A stretch of DNA of 64,000 nt from Marinitoga hydrogenitolerans DSM 16785 (GCF_900129175.1 NZ_FQUI01000001.1:1-64000), one strand, 5' to 3'; positions 9,493 to 18,654 are shown, numbered from the stretch's first letter. Notes: a model not told the origin generated them from the sequence alone. Program-made: numbers and translations.

Positions 9493-9579
9493 ATAGATGG
9501 TCTCTAATGATTACAAAATTAAATATTGTTAGATAAAGTAATTAATAATAAAATTAAATAATATAGGAGGATGATTGAA

Positions 9580-9774
9580 ATGGCTAGAGTTTGTGAAGTG
9601 TGTGGTAAAAGACCAACAGCTGGTAATAGTGTTGCTCATTCAAAAGTTACTACAAGAAGATGGTGGAAACCAAATATTCAAAAAGTTAAAGTTGTTTTAG
9701 AAGATGGAACAGTAAAAAGAATGAATGTTTGTACAAGTTGTTTAAAAGCAGGTAAAGTTAAAAGAGCAATATAA
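9580..9774 (+). CDS. rpmB: 50S ribosomal protein L28
   Basis: L28 is a small large-subunit protein. The 64-residue product begins [16 protein letters not shown], the family N-terminus, continues with [13 protein letters not shown], and ends with a second Cys pair ([14 protein letters not shown]). CxxC pairs at both ends suggest the zinc-binding form. An upstream ATG at 9571 abuts the AGGAGG site (9565-9570) directly; ATG 9580 is at proper spacing and matches the family. Monocistronic: own promoter region and a strong terminator. Confidence 0.97.
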   Translation: MARVCEVCGKRPTAGNSVAHSKVTTRRWWKPNIQKVKVVLEDGTVKRMNVCTSCLKAGKVKRAI

Positions 9775-9785
9775 CTCTTACATAT

Positions 9786-9812
9786 AAAAAGCGCCGAATT
9801 TCGGCGCTTTTT
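9786..9812 (+). terminator. Intrinsic terminator after rpmB
   Basis: Stem AAAAAGCGCCGA / TCGGCGCTTTTT with loop ATT, followed by more T/A. Confidence 0.93.
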
Positions 9813-9813
9813 A

Positions 9814-9822
9814 TGTTATAAT
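9814..9822 (+). promoter_or_regulatory. Extended -10 promoter for dnaE
   Basis: TGTTATAAT sits directly behind the rpmB terminator, 34 bases before the dnaE start. A -35 would fall inside the hairpin and is not evident. Confidence 0.55.
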
Positions 9823-9855
9823 ATTTAAAAATGTGTTTTTTCTGAGGTGATTATT

Positions 9856-12147
9856 TTGAAGATTTTAGGACCTGTTGTAACCTCAAAATCAATAGGGAAA
9901 TCGTATATCCAAATAAGAGATTTAATTCCTTTAGCAAAAAAATATAATTATGATGGTATAGCAATAATAGAGTCTCACCCAAAGTCCTGGATAAGCTTTA
10001 TTAAATTATGTAAATATTACAAGTTAAAACCCATAATCTTTTTTGAAATGAAAGATAAAGTATTTTTGCCAAAAAATTCTTCTGAATTAAAAAAAATTGT
10101 TAAAATCTATAACGGATTAAACGAAAATTTACATTTTTTTGATAAAAAAAATATTTTCAACAAAATTGTATATCCTACAAAAAGATTTTCAGAATTACTT
10201 AATGATATTGATGGAGACTATATAAAGAAAAATTCAGGAATAGAAAATTATATAAATAAAAATATCTATAAATATATTCTAAAAACAAATTTTGAATATG
10301 ATATAAAAAATTTTTTTGTTGGAATACCGAAAATTGGGGGATTTAAAAAGTTATATGAAAATATTTTACCCACAATAAGCAAATTACCAGATAATTACGT
10401 ATTAAGATTAAAAAACGAATTGGAAGTTATAAGAAAATTAAATGTCTCCGACTATATTTTAACAGTAAAAAAAATTGTTGATATCGCAAAAAAAAATGGA
10501 AGTTTAATTGGCCCAGGTAGAGGTTCTGCTGTAGGCTCTCTTGTTGTATATTTACTTGGAATTACGCTTATAGATCCTATAAAATATAATTTATATTTTG
10601 AAAGATTTTTGAATCTTTCAAGACAAGAACTTCCAGATATAGATCTCGATGTAGAATCAGAAAAAAGAGATATTATTATTAATGAGTTATCAAAAGAATT
10701 CGACATTGCTCAGGTTAGAACATATGTTAGAATGAAATATAAGAGTGTATTCAAAAAAATTAAAGAAATACTAAATCTAGATTATTCTAACAAATTTAAA
10801 AAACCAATTAGATCCATAGAAAATATGAAATTATATAAAAATGATAAATTGAAAGACTATTATACTTTAGCATTTTATCTTGAAGGATTAGAAACTGCTG
10901 AATCAGTTCATGCAGCTGGAATAATATTATCAGACAAAAATTTAAAAGAATACATTCCTCTTGAGTTTTCTAAAAATATTCCTGTTACTATTTGGGAAAT
11001 GGAAGAATTAAAAGAAATAGGTATAGAAAAATTTGATTTGTTATCTCTAGACACTCTTTCGTTATTAAAAAAATTTGATTTTAAATATTCAAAAGATTAT
11101 TTTATAAATTTAAACAATAAAAAGGTTTTTAATATTATATCAAAAGGATTAACTGAAGGTATATTTCAACTTGAATCAAAATCAGCTAAAATTTTAGCGA
11201 AAAAATTAAATCCTCAAACTTTTGAAGAACTTTATATTTTACTTGCATTAAATAGGCCAGGGCCACTAAATTCCGGTATGTTTGACGAATATTTAGATGG
11301 TAGCAGTAAAGAATATTTAAAAAAACTTCTTCCTGAAACAAAAGGAGTCATTATTTTTCAGGAACAGGTTATGTACTTAGCTCAAAAATTAGGTAATTTA
11401 TCTCCATATGAATCAGACAATTTCAGAAAAGCAATTTCCAAAAAAAATATAGAAAAAATTGAAATCTTAAAAGAAAAATTTATCTTAAATGCATCAAAAA
11501 AAATTGGCGAAAACGAAGCAAAGGTTTTATATAAAAAAATTGAGAATTTCTCACAATATGCTTTTAATAAATCTCATAGTGTCGCTTATGCTCATTTGAG
11601 TTATTGGCTCGCTGAAATTAAAAGCACACAACCAGAAAGATTTTATTTAGAATATATAAAATACAAAGGTTTTTCTTTTGAAATTTTTAAAGAAATAAAC
11701 ATGATGAATATTAATATTATCCTCCCAAATATAAACATTCCATTTGGAGATTATAAAAATAAAACGATTATTTTACCTTTACGTATTATTAAAGGTGTTG
11801 GTGAATTCGCAGAGAAAAAAATTTTTGAAGATATTCAAAATAAAGGTAAATATACTTCTTTTGAAAATTTTATAAAAAGAGCAAAAAGTATTGGTATTAC
11901 AAGAAATATTATTGAGCAGATGATAAAAGGTGGGACCTTTGATATATTTGATAAAAATAGAAGAAACCTTTTAAGAGCTATTTCAGAAATTGAAATGAAT
12001 GCAAGTTCTACCTCTAAAAAAATTCTTTCTAATGTTTTTGGAGAAAATATAAAAAACGAAAATAAAAAAATTATCACTTCAAAAAAGGATATTGTAACCT
12101 TTGAAAAAGAGGTTTTTAATTTTGTAATTTCCAAAAAAAACTATTGA
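9856..12147 (+). CDS. dnaE: DNA polymerase III alpha subunit, short DnaE type
   Basis: C-family replicative polymerase, here 763 aa, much shorter than enterobacterial DnaE (about 1160). Palm motifs are intact: GPGRGSAVGSLVVYLLGIT and LPDIDLDVESEKRD with the catalytic aspartates. Also present are ESVHAAGI, ALNRPGPLNSG, IIFQEQVM, FNKSHSVAYAHLSYWLAEIK and an HhH region (LRIIKGVGEFAEKKI). The N-terminal PHP region lacks the HxH metal motif and looks degenerate, and there is no C-terminal OB fold or tau-binding tail. TTG 9856 follows GAGGTGA by about six bases; the in-frame GTG at 9847 lies inside that site. A full PolC is also encoded in this window, so DnaE is probably the accessory or initiating polymerase. 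Confidence 0.93.
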   Translation: MKILGPVVTSKSIGKSYIQIRDLIPLAKKYNYDGIAIIESHPKSWISFIKLCKYYKLKPIIFFEMKDKVFLPKNSSELKKIVKIYNGLNENLHFFDKKNIFNKIVYPTKRFSELLNDIDGDYIKKNSGIENYINKNIYKYILKTNFEYDIKNFFVGIPKIGGFKKLYENILPTISKLPDNYVLRLKNELEVIRKLNVSDYILTVKKIVDIAKKNGSLIGPGRGSAVGSLVVYLLGITLIDPIKYNLYFERFLNLSRQELPDIDLDVESEKRDIIINELSKEFDIAQVRTYVRMKYKSVFKKIKEILNLDYSNKFKKPIRSIENMKLYKNDKLKDYYTLAFYLEGLETAESVHAAGIILSDKNLKEYIPLEFSKNIPVTIWEMEELKEIGIEKFDLLSLDTLSLLKKFDFKYSKDYFINLNNKKVFNIISKGLTEGIFQLESKSAKILAKKLNPQTFEELYILLALNRPGPLNSGMFDEYLDGSSKEYLKKLLPETKGVIIFQEQVMYLAQKLGNLSPYESDNFRKAISKKNIEKIEILKEKFILNASKKIGENEAKVLYKKIENFSQYAFNKSHSVAYAHLSYWLAEIKSTQPERFYLEYIKYKGFSFEIFKEINMMNINIILPNINIPFGDYKNKTIILPLRIIKGVGEFAEKKIFEDIQNKGKYTSFENFIKRAKSIGITRNIIEQMIKGGTFDIFDKNRRNLLRAISEIEMNASSTSKKILSNVFGENIKNENKKIITSKKDIVTFEKEVFNFVISKKNY

Positions 12148-12172
12148 TTTTATAAAATTTTTGTGATATAAT
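12144..12172 (+). promoter_or_regulatory. Strong promoter for rimP-nusA
   Basis: TTGATT (12144-12149), 17-base spacer, TATAAT (12167-12172) with the extended TG two bases before it. Transcription would begin near 12179, upstream of a leader hairpin. Confidence 0.8.
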
Positions 12173-12196
12173 CCCATTGAAATAAATCTTTAAGAT

Positions 12197-12219
12197 GTTC
12201 GAGGGCTAAGCCCTCGAAC
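12197..12219 (+). terminator. Leader hairpin between promoter and rimP (possible attenuator)
   Basis: Perfect 10-bp stem GTTCGAGGGC / GCCCTCGAAC with a TAA loop, followed by TCTCTTTTATT. It lies after the promoter at 12144-12172 and before rimP, so it would be transcribed as part of the leader. It could terminate dnaE read-through, or attenuate the nusA operon. Confidence 0.65.
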
Positions 12220-12250
12220 TCTCTTTTATTAACAAAGGGGGTGTACTTTT

Positions 12251-12715
12251 ATGGATAACATTAAAGACCTGATAAGAGAAAAAGCTTGTAAAATAGCTAA
12301 AGATATGAATTTAGAAATATTTGATATTAATTTAAAAAAAATAAGAAGAAAATTAAAATTGGAAATAATTATTGACAAACTAGATGGATATGTTGGAATT
12401 GATGAATGTGAAAATTTTTCCAAAAAAATAGAAGCTTATTTGGATGAGAAAGATCTGATAGATTCTTCTTATGATTTAATTGTTAGTTCTCCAGGATTAG
12501 ATAGACCTTTAAGAGGAATAAACGATTATATTAGATTTAAGGGAAAATTAGCAAAAATAATTTTAAGAGAGCGCATTGAAAATAGAACAGTTATAAAAGG
12601 CTATATAACTAAAATTGAAGGAAATAATATATTAATAAAGGAAAAAGATGGCGGAAAAGTATTGAAAGTCCCCTATAATAAAATACTTAGAGCAAATTTA
12701 GAATTAGATTTATAA
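12251..12715 (+). CDS. rimP: Ribosome maturation factor RimP
   Basis: RimP assists 30S subunit assembly. The 154-residue protein has the family's N-terminal alpha/beta domain (CENFSKKIEAYLDEKDLID, then YDLIVSSPGLDRPLR, the signature) and a C-terminal SH3-like domain (about 90-150). The ATG follows AAAGGGGGTG. rimP directly precedes nusA with 15 bases between, the near-universal rimP-nusA arrangement. Confidence 0.95.
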   Translation: MDNIKDLIREKACKIAKDMNLEIFDINLKKIRRKLKLEIIIDKLDGYVGIDECENFSKKIEAYLDEKDLIDSSYDLIVSSPGLDRPLRGINDYIRFKGKLAKIILRERIENRTVIKGYITKIEGNNILIKEKDGGKVLKVPYNKILRANLELDL

Positions 12716-12730
12716 TTTGGAGGTGATTAT

Positions 12731-13756
12731 ATGAACGTTGTTTTAATTGAAGCTTTAGAAGAATTAGAAAGAGAAAAGGATATAAAAAAAGAAGTATTAT
12801 TAGAGATTATAGAAAAAGCTATAGAAAAAGCTTATAAAAATAATTATGAAATGGAAAATGTTGAAGTTATTGTTGATAAAAACCATGGGGAAATTTCTAT
12901 ATATCAAATATTAAAAGTTGTGGAAAGTGTAGAAAATGAAGGTGAAGAAATTACTTTAGAAGATGCTAAAAAAATAAAATCCAAAGTACAAATCGGTGAT
13001 TTTATTAAAAAGAAAATTAATCCTAAAAAAGAATTTAAAAGAATTGCAGCTCAAACTGCTAAACAGGTTATCAAACAAAGCATAAGAGAGATTGAAAAAG
13101 AAAATTTATACCATAAATACTCACCACTTGAAGGAAAAATCACAACTGCTGAAGTATTATTAGTAACCTTTGAATATGCAGATATAAGAATAGGAAAATT
13201 AGAAACTAAATTACCTAAAAAAGAATGGATTCCTAATGAATCTTTATATTCTGGTGACATAATAAAAGTATATATAAAAAGTATACAAAAAACTACAAAA
13301 GGTCCAAAAATTTTAGTTACAAGAAGCTCTCCTGAGTTTGTAGAAGAATTATTTAAAATGAATATTCCTGAAATTGAAGATGGCATAGTAAAAATTAAAA
13401 AAATATATAGAGAACCTGGTATTAGAAGCAAAATAGCTGTATACTCCGAAGACCCTAAAATAGATCCCGTTGGTGCTTGTATTGGAGAAAATGGCATTAG
13501 GATAAGTCAAATTTTAGAAGATTTAAAAAACTTAGAAAAAATTGACGTGATTAAATGGTCTGACAATATTGAAGAATTAATAAAAAACGCTTTAGCTCCA
13601 GCACAAGTATTAAATATAAAATTAGATAAAAAAAATAAAACTGCTATGGTTAATGTTCCAGAAAATCAACTCTCTTTAGCTATAGGCAAAGGTGGACAAA
13701 ATGCCCGTGCTGCAGCAAAAATTACTGGTTGGAAAATAGACATACACACTATTTGA
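12731..13756 (+). CDS. nusA: Transcription termination/antitermination protein NusA
   Basis: NusA binds RNA polymerase and nascent RNA, modulating pausing, termination and antitermination. The 341-residue protein has an N-terminal polymerase-binding domain (about 1-125), an S1 domain (about 130-200), KH1 (IGENGIRISQILEDL region) and KH2 (VPENQLSLAIGKGGQNARAAAKITGWKIDI). It lacks C-terminal acidic repeats, as in most bacteria outside gamma-proteobacteria. Ribosome site GGAGGTGAT. It is the last gene of the short operon; IF-2, often next, is not here. Confidence 0.97.
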   Translation: MNVVLIEALEELEREKDIKKEVLLEIIEKAIEKAYKNNYEMENVEVIVDKNHGEISIYQILKVVESVENEGEEITLEDAKKIKSKVQIGDFIKKKINPKKEFKRIAAQTAKQVIKQSIREIEKENLYHKYSPLEGKITTAEVLLVTFEYADIRIGKLETKLPKKEWIPNESLYSGDIIKVYIKSIQKTTKGPKILVTRSSPEFVEELFKMNIPEIEDGIVKIKKIYREPGIRSKIAVYSEDPKIDPVGACIGENGIRISQILEDLKNLEKIDVIKWSDNIEELIKNALAPAQVLNIKLDKKNKTAMVNVPENQLSLAIGKGGQNARAAAKITGWKIDIHTI

Positions 13757-13865
13757 ATTAAATAAAAGGGAACACAATTTTAATACTCCTTAAATCAAAA
13801 AGTTTTTTTTTTGCTGTAGAATTGTATTGTATTGAATCAAAAAGCGAGGAGGCGGATTTTACACT

Positions 13866-14291
13866 ATGTCCCAACAAATATTAAAAAAAGTTCTCAGAGA
13901 TAAAAAACAAAGAATGACCGCACAAAGAGAGTTGATTTTAAAAGTTTTTATTGAATCAAAAGGACAATTAATGAGTTTAGACGATGTTTATATGTATATC
14001 AGAAGGAGAAAAAATCATAAAACCAGTAAAATGACAGTTAAAAGAAGTATTGACCTTTTGGAAGAGATAGGTATTATTAAAAAAATTGATTTCGAGGATG
14101 GTCCCCCAAGATATGAATTAGTCGAAGAGTTTGCAGATGAGGCAAAAGTATTGCTTATATGTGAAAATTGCGGAAAAGCTATAAAGATGGATTTAGATAT
14201 AGAAAAATTAAAAAGTATTTTACCTTATGAAAATATGGAAATTAAAGATTTTGATTTGAAGATATATGGCTTATGTACAGAATGTAAATAA
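13866..14291 (+). CDS. Fur-family regulator with a degenerate metal site
   Basis: The 141-residue protein has the Fur winged-helix domain (about 10-85, with TAQRELILKVFIE and TVKRSIDLLEEIGII). The C-terminal dimerisation domain carries two structural-zinc CxxC pairs (CENCGK and CTEC). In metal-responsive Fur/PerR/Zur the segment before the first CxxC is His-rich; here it is EEFADEAKVLLICENCG, with no histidine. The H in the usual H-x-L-Y-L-x-G-x-C motif is also missing (DFDLKIYGLC). It may therefore not sense metal the normal way. The ribosome site GAGGAGGCGG lies about twelve bases from the ATG, rather far. Targets unknown. Confidence 0.85.
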   Translation: MSQQILKKVLRDKKQRMTAQRELILKVFIESKGQLMSLDDVYMYIRRRKNHKTSKMTVKRSIDLLEEIGIIKKIDFEDGPPRYELVEEFADEAKVLLICENCGKAIKMDLDIEKLKSILPYENMEIKDFDLKIYGLCTECK

Positions 14292-14319
14292 TAATGGCTG
14301 CTCTTTGCAGCCATTATTA
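14289..14319. terminator. Bidirectional terminator between the Fur-like gene and engB
   Basis: 13-bp stem TAATAATGGCTGC / GCAGCCATTATTA with a five-base loop (TCTTT), overlapping the last codons of both genes, with T-run and A-run flanks. Confidence 0.88.
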
Positions 14320-14895
14320 TTTTAAAAATTTACTTATTTCGTTTTTTAAAGCTCCTATACCTTCTCCAGTTTTTGCAGAAACGGGAAAATATAAATAATC
14401 CCCATATTTAGATAACTCAGATTGTATTATTCTCAACTTCTTTTGTCTTTCGGACTTTTTTACTTTATCCAATTTAGTAAGTACAATCATAAATGGAATT
14501 TCTAATCCTCTTAACCATTGAATCATTTCTAAATCTTTTTTTTGCGGTTCATGCCTATGGTCAATTAATAAAAAAATCATTTGCAATGAATACCTATTAA
14601 CAAAATAATCCTCTAATAATTCCGCCCACTTTTTCTTTTCTTCTTTTGAAACATTTGCAAATCCATACCCTGGTAAATCTACAAGATATCCTTTATTGTT
14701 AACGCTATAAAAATTAATAGAACGTGTTTTTCCAGGATTTGAACTTATCTTTGCTATCTTTATACCAAACAGTTTGTTAAGCAGACTTGATTTGCCAACA
14801 TTTGATCTTCCTGCAAAAGCTATTTCTGCATTTAAAGGTGAAGGATATTCCCCTTTTTTATAAACTGTTTTTACTAACTCAACTTTATTAAACAT
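14317..14895 (-). CDS. engB: Ribosome biogenesis GTPase EngB/YsxC
   Basis: EngB is an essential TRAFAC GTPase for 50S assembly. The 192 residues carry G1 [10 protein letters not shown] (about 30-39), G2 in the PGKTRSINF region, G3 [11 protein letters not shown]4 TKLDK and G5 near VSAKTGEG. Length is typical. It lies three bases downstream of lon; its ribosome site (GGAGGAATAAG) covers the lon stop codon, so the two are coupled, a common lon-engB pairing. Confidence 0.97.
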   Translation of the reverse strand: MFNKVELVKTVYKKGEYPSPLNAEIAFAGRSNVGKSSLLNKLFGIKIAKISSNPGKTRSINFYSVNNKGYLVDLPGYGFANVSKEEKKKWAELLEDYFVNRYSLQMIFLLIDHRHEPQKKDLEMIQWLRGLEIPFMIVLTKLDKVKKSERQKKLRIIQSELSKYGDYLYFPVSAKTGEGIGALKNEISKFLK

Positions 14896-14898
14896 ATC

Positions 14899-17262
14899 TT
14901 ATTCCTCCATTAATGCTATTTTTAGCACTTCCTTTATATTACTTACTTTATGAACTTTTATTCTTTTTAATATTTCTTCTGGAATTTTTTCTAAATCCTT
15001 TTCATTATTTTTAGGTATTATTACCTCTTTTATTCCACTTCTAAATGCTGATAATAATTTTTCTTTTATTCCACCAACAGGCAATACTTTCCCCATTAAC
15101 GTAATTTCTCCCGTCATTGCTATTTCATTATTAATATGTTTCTTTAAAATAGAAGATATAATAGCTATTGTTAAAGTAACTCCAGCAGATGGGCCATCTT
15201 TAGGAACAGCTCCTTCTGGAACATGAATATGGAAATTACAAGTCTCAAATTTTTTTATCAACGACTTATCTATTTCTTCAATCAGCGATTTTGATAAAGT
15301 TACTGCTATTTGTGCTGATTCTTTCATCACATCTCCAAGCTTTCCTGTTATAATTACCTTCCCTTTACCAGAAGTGATAAGCGTTTCAACTTGTAAAATT
15401 TCACCACCATACGCCGTCCATGCCATACCTGTAGCCACTCCAATTTCTGGTTTTTCCAGTTTATTCGATTTAAAATATGGGGGAGTACCTAAAAGTTCTT
15501 TTGTTTCTGATAATTTAATACTTATTGTTTTTTCACCTTCAGCAATTTTTAATGCTATTTTTCTCATTAATTTTGCTAATATTCTTTCTAAAGACCTTAC
15601 TCCAGCTTCTCTTGTATACTCTGATATTACTTTTTGAAGAGCATTTTTGCTTATTTTCACTTGAGATTTATTTAAACCATGCTCTTCTAATAATTTAGGA
15701 ATAATATAATCTTTTGCTATGTAATATTTTTCTGCATCTGTATATCCAGATATATGAATAATCTCCATTCTATCTCTCAAAGCTGTTGGTATAGTATGTA
15801 ATACATTAGCTGTTGTAATAAACACTACTTCTGATAAATCGAATGGAATTTCAAGATAATGATCAATAAAATTATTATTTTGTTCTGGATCTAATACCTC
15901 TAATAAAGCTGCAGATGGGTCACCTTGATATGAAATACCTAATTTATCTATTTCATCTAACACAATGACAGGATTTTTTACCCCCAATCTTTTTATCAAT
16001 TGTATTATTCTTCCAGGCATTGCTCCAACATATGTTCTTCTATGCCCTCTTATTTCAGCTTCATCTCTCATTCCACCAAGTGATATTCTCCCAAATTTTC
16101 TACCTAAAGCCTCTGCCACAGATTTTCCTAGTGATGTTTTTCCAACTCCCGGAGCACCAACAAAACATAAAATAGGAGATTTTGGTTTATCGGATAATTT
16201 TCGAACGGCTAAAAATTCTAAAATTCTCTCTTTTGGCTCTTTCAAACCGTAATGGTTTTTATTTAATAACTTTTCTGCTTCTTTGATATCAATTCTATCT
16301 ATTGTTTTTTCGTTCCAAGGAAGGTTAATAATCCAATCTAAATATGTTCTTACAACATTTGCTTCTGGAGAATATGGTGACATTTTTTCAAGCCTTGAAA
16401 GTTCATATTCTGCTTTCTCTTTTACATAATCAGGCAATTTTGAACTTTCAATTTTTTCTCTTATTTCTTTTATTTCTTCGTCTGTTTCACCAGAAAGTTC
16501 TTCCTGAATTGCTTTTAACTTTTCCCTTAGATAATATTCTTTTTGACCTTTTTCAATCTTTTCTCTTACTTTAGATTCCAAAACCTCTTCTATTTCTAAC
16601 AACTCAATTTCTCTCATTAAAAGTTCTAATTCAAGTTCTAATCTCTTTTTTGGATGTAACTCTTCTAACAATTCTTGTTTTTCTTCTAATTCTAATGGTA
16701 AAACAGAAGCAATTAAATCGCTTATAATTTCAGGATCCATTGCATCTTTAAATACCATAACAGCTTCTTGTGGAAATTTTTTTGACAAATTAATATACTT
16801 TTCAAATAGCGTTTTAACCTTTCTTACCAAAGCCTCTAATGTTTTAGTTGTTTTATATTTTCTTTCAAGGGGTTTTATTTCAAATCTGAACATTTCTTCA
16901 TCTTCTAAAACTTTTTTTATTTCGGCTCTTTTTAATCCCTCAACAAGAATTTTATATTCACCATCAGGCAATTTGGCAATTTGAACAACTCTACCAACAG
17001 TTCCTATTTTAAATAAATCTTCCACATTGACATCTTCCAGTTCAATTTCTTTTTGGGAAACAAAAAAAAGTAAATTATTATATTCCTCAAGCGATTTTTC
17101 AAGCGCTTTAACAGACTTTTTTCTACCAATTATCATAGGAATCACTGAATTTGGAAAAACAATCAATTTTGCTCTCGTTGGAATTACTGGTAACTCACTT
17201 GGAATACTTTCTTTAAAACTTTTGTCTATAAATATATCTATAGCACTTTTTTTATTATCCAT
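14899..17262 (-). CDS. lon: ATP-dependent Lon protease
   Basis: Cytoplasmic quality-control protease. The 787 residues show an N-terminal substrate-binding LON domain (about 25-215) and coiled-coil linker. The AAA+ module has Walker A GAPGVGKTSLG and Walker B VIVLDEIDKL. The protease domain has the catalytic Ser in PKDGPSAGVT and the catalytic Lys in GGIKEKLLSAFRSG. The frame is open to a start at 17301, but GGAGG (minus strand, 17271-17275) lies eight bases before ATG 17262, which is the better start. It leads a lon-engB unit transcribed away from the glycosyltransferase gene. Confidence 0.97.
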   Translation of the reverse strand: MDNKKSAIDIFIDKSFKESIPSELPVIPTRAKLIVFPNSVIPMIIGRKKSVKALEKSLEEYNNLLFFVSQKEIELEDVNVEDLFKIGTVGRVVQIAKLPDGEYKILVEGLKRAEIKKVLEDEEMFRFEIKPLERKYKTTKTLEALVRKVKTLFEKYINLSKKFPQEAVMVFKDAMDPEIISDLIASVLPLELEEKQELLEELHPKKRLELELELLMREIELLEIEEVLESKVREKIEKGQKEYYLREKLKAIQEELSGETDEEIKEIREKIESSKLPDYVKEKAEYELSRLEKMSPYSPEANVVRTYLDWIINLPWNEKTIDRIDIKEAEKLLNKNHYGLKEPKERILEFLAVRKLSDKPKSPILCFVGAPGVGKTSLGKSVAEALGRKFGRISLGGMRDEAEIRGHRRTYVGAMPGRIIQLIKRLGVKNPVIVLDEIDKLGISYQGDPSAALLEVLDPEQNNNFIDHYLEIPFDLSEVVFITTANVLHTIPTALRDRMEIIHISGYTDAEKYYIAKDYIIPKLLEEHGLNKSQVKISKNALQKVISEYTREAGVRSLERILAKLMRKIALKIAEGEKTISIKLSETKELLGTPPYFKSNKLEKPEIGVATGMAWTAYGGEILQVETLITSGKGKVIITGKLGDVMKESAQIAVTLSKSLIEEIDKSLIKKFETCNFHIHVPEGAVPKDGPSAGVTLTIAIISSILKKHINNEIAMTGEITLMGKVLPVGGIKEKLLSAFRSGIKEVIIPKNNEKDLEKIPEEILKRIKVHKVSNIKEVLKIALMEE

Positions 17263-17464
17263 ATAATCAACCTCCATTTTTATTCTAAATTTAACATTCA
17301 CATTAATATTTTAAGACAGAAATATGGTAAAATATACAATTGATAGATGATTTTAAAATTTCCACAATTTATATTTTAGCACATTAATTGTAATTTATTA
17401 GGTATTTAAGGTAAAGATAAAGAAAAAATAAATAGAAGCGTTTATTAAAAAAGGTGGGAATGGC

Positions 17465-18202
17465 GTGACTCAAATGATACAGTTATTTGGATTAAAACTA
17501 TTATCTGGGAAAAAAGAAGAAATGTGGGATTTTATAAAAAGAAAAATAAACTCAAATGAAAAAGTTTGGGTTGTCACTCTTAATGCTTTAATGTTTTTAG
17601 AATATTTCAAAAATGATGAATATAAATATGAATTACAAAACGCTACAATATCTATACCTGATGGTATAGGAGTAGTTAAATATCTAGAAAAATGGGGATA
17701 TACCACTGAGAGATGTCCCGGAATAGATACTATGTTGAAAATATGCGAGTGGCAAGAACATAAAATATTTTTATTAGGTTCTCAACCCGGAATTGCTGAT
17801 AAAGCTAAAGAACATCTGGAAAAAACATTTCCAAATATTAATATCGTAGGAACACATCATGGGTATTTTGAAAATTCTGATGAAGTGATAAATAAAATAA
17901 ACAATAGCGGTGCTGAAATTCTTTTTGTCGGTATGGGAGTTCCAAAACAAGAAGAATTTATATATAAAAATATTCATAAATTAAATGTAAAAATGGCTAT
18001 GGGAATCGGTGGAAGTATTGATGTTATATCTGGAAAAATCCCAAGAGCTCCAAAAATCTTCCAGATTTTTGGTTTGGAATGGCTTTATAGAATGTTAAGA
18101 GAACCAAAAAGATTTAAAAAATTTCCAGATTTAATGAATTTTTATTTTAAAATTTATCGTTCTAAAGAAATGCCCATAAATCTGGAAGTTATTAATTTAT
18201 AA
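17465..18202 (+). CDS. WecG/TagA/CpsF-family glycosyltransferase (GT26)
   Basis: GT26 enzymes transfer N-acetylhexosaminuronic acid or N-acetylmannosamine to undecaprenyl-linked acceptors in polysaccharide or teichoic-acid synthesis. The 245 residues carry TLNALMFLEYFKN, the ISIPDGIGVVKYLEKWG donor-site motif with catalytic-type Asp, ERCPGIDTM, IFLLGSQPGIADKAKE, LFVGMGVPKQEEFI and GGSIDVISGKIPRAP near the C-terminus, all family hallmarks. GTG 17465 is preceded by AAGGTGG at seven bases. It stands alone, with its own terminator; the substrate cannot be deduced. Confidence 0.92.
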   Translation: MTQMIQLFGLKLLSGKKEEMWDFIKRKINSNEKVWVVTLNALMFLEYFKNDEYKYELQNATISIPDGIGVVKYLEKWGYTTERCPGIDTMLKICEWQEHKIFLLGSQPGIADKAKEHLEKTFPNINIVGTHHGYFENSDEVINKINNSGAEILFVGMGVPKQEEFIYKNIHKLNVKMAMGIGGSIDVISGKIPRAPKIFQIFGLEWLYRMLREPKRFKKFPDLMNFYFKIYRSKEMPINLEVINL

Positions 18203-18215
18203 TTCATATACTTTT

Positions 18216-18237
18216 GGACAATCGTCTTTGATTGTCC
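18216..18237 (+). terminator. Intrinsic terminator after the GT26 gene
   Basis: Stem GGACAATC / GATTGTCC, six-base loop, then TTTTATTTTTA. Confidence 0.88.
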
Positions 18238-18257
18238 TTTTATTTTTATATTTTTTA

Positions 18258-18266
18258 TGGTAAAAT
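18258..18266 (+). promoter_or_regulatory. Extended -10 for the DUF1622-dprA-lipoprotein unit
   Basis: TGGTAAAAT, an extended -10 with one mismatch, 28 bases before the DUF1622 start. No clear -35. Confidence 0.45.
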
Positions 18267-18294
18267 TATTGTAAAAATATGCTGAGGTGATAAA

Positions 18295-18654
18295 ATGGAA
18301 ATTCATCATTTTGTTGAGAAGATTGTTATTTATGTTTCCGACATATCTTATATTATGGCAGTTGTTGTTATTGTTTTCGGGATGTTTAAAGGTTTTTTTA
18401 TTTTTTTAAAAGATGTTTTATTTGGAAAAAAATCTGAAGACAGCATTTGGGAAAGCCGCTTGGAATTAGGACATTCTTTTTCACTTGGGTTGGGTTTCTT
18501 AATTGGTTCAAGTATCATAAAAACAACAGTTGCGTCAACATGGAACGGCCTCGGACAATTAGTTACTATAATAGCTATTAGAACTACTTTAAATTATTTT
18601 TTAACTAAAGAAATTAAAGAGCACAAAAAGGATGTTTTAAATGGTACAAAATAG
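18295..18654 (+). CDS. DUF1622 membrane protein
   Basis: A 119-residue integral membrane protein. Helices lie at about 15-40 and 60-105 (FSLGLGFLIGSSIIKTTV and LVTIIAIRTTLNYFLTKEI), separated by a short charged loop containing WESRLELGHSFSLGL, the conserved DUF1622 pattern. The function of the family is not established. It overlaps dprA by 14 bases, so the two are cotranscribed, but nothing indicates a shared role. Confidence 0.85.
   Translation: MEIHHFVEKIVIYVSDISYIMAVVVIVFGMFKGFFIFLKDVLFGKKSEDSIWESRLELGHSFSLGLGFLIGSSIIKTTVASTWNGLGQLVTIIAIRTTLNYFLTKEIKEHKKDVLNGTK

Noticed and set aside
13757-13865. T-run in the nusA to Fur-like gap as a terminator
   Set aside because: A run of T residues is present near 13803-13812, but no stable hairpin precedes it.
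17263-17301. Thirteen-residue N-terminal extension of Lon
   Set aside because: It reads through the GGAGG ribosome site that sits eight bases before ATG 17262.
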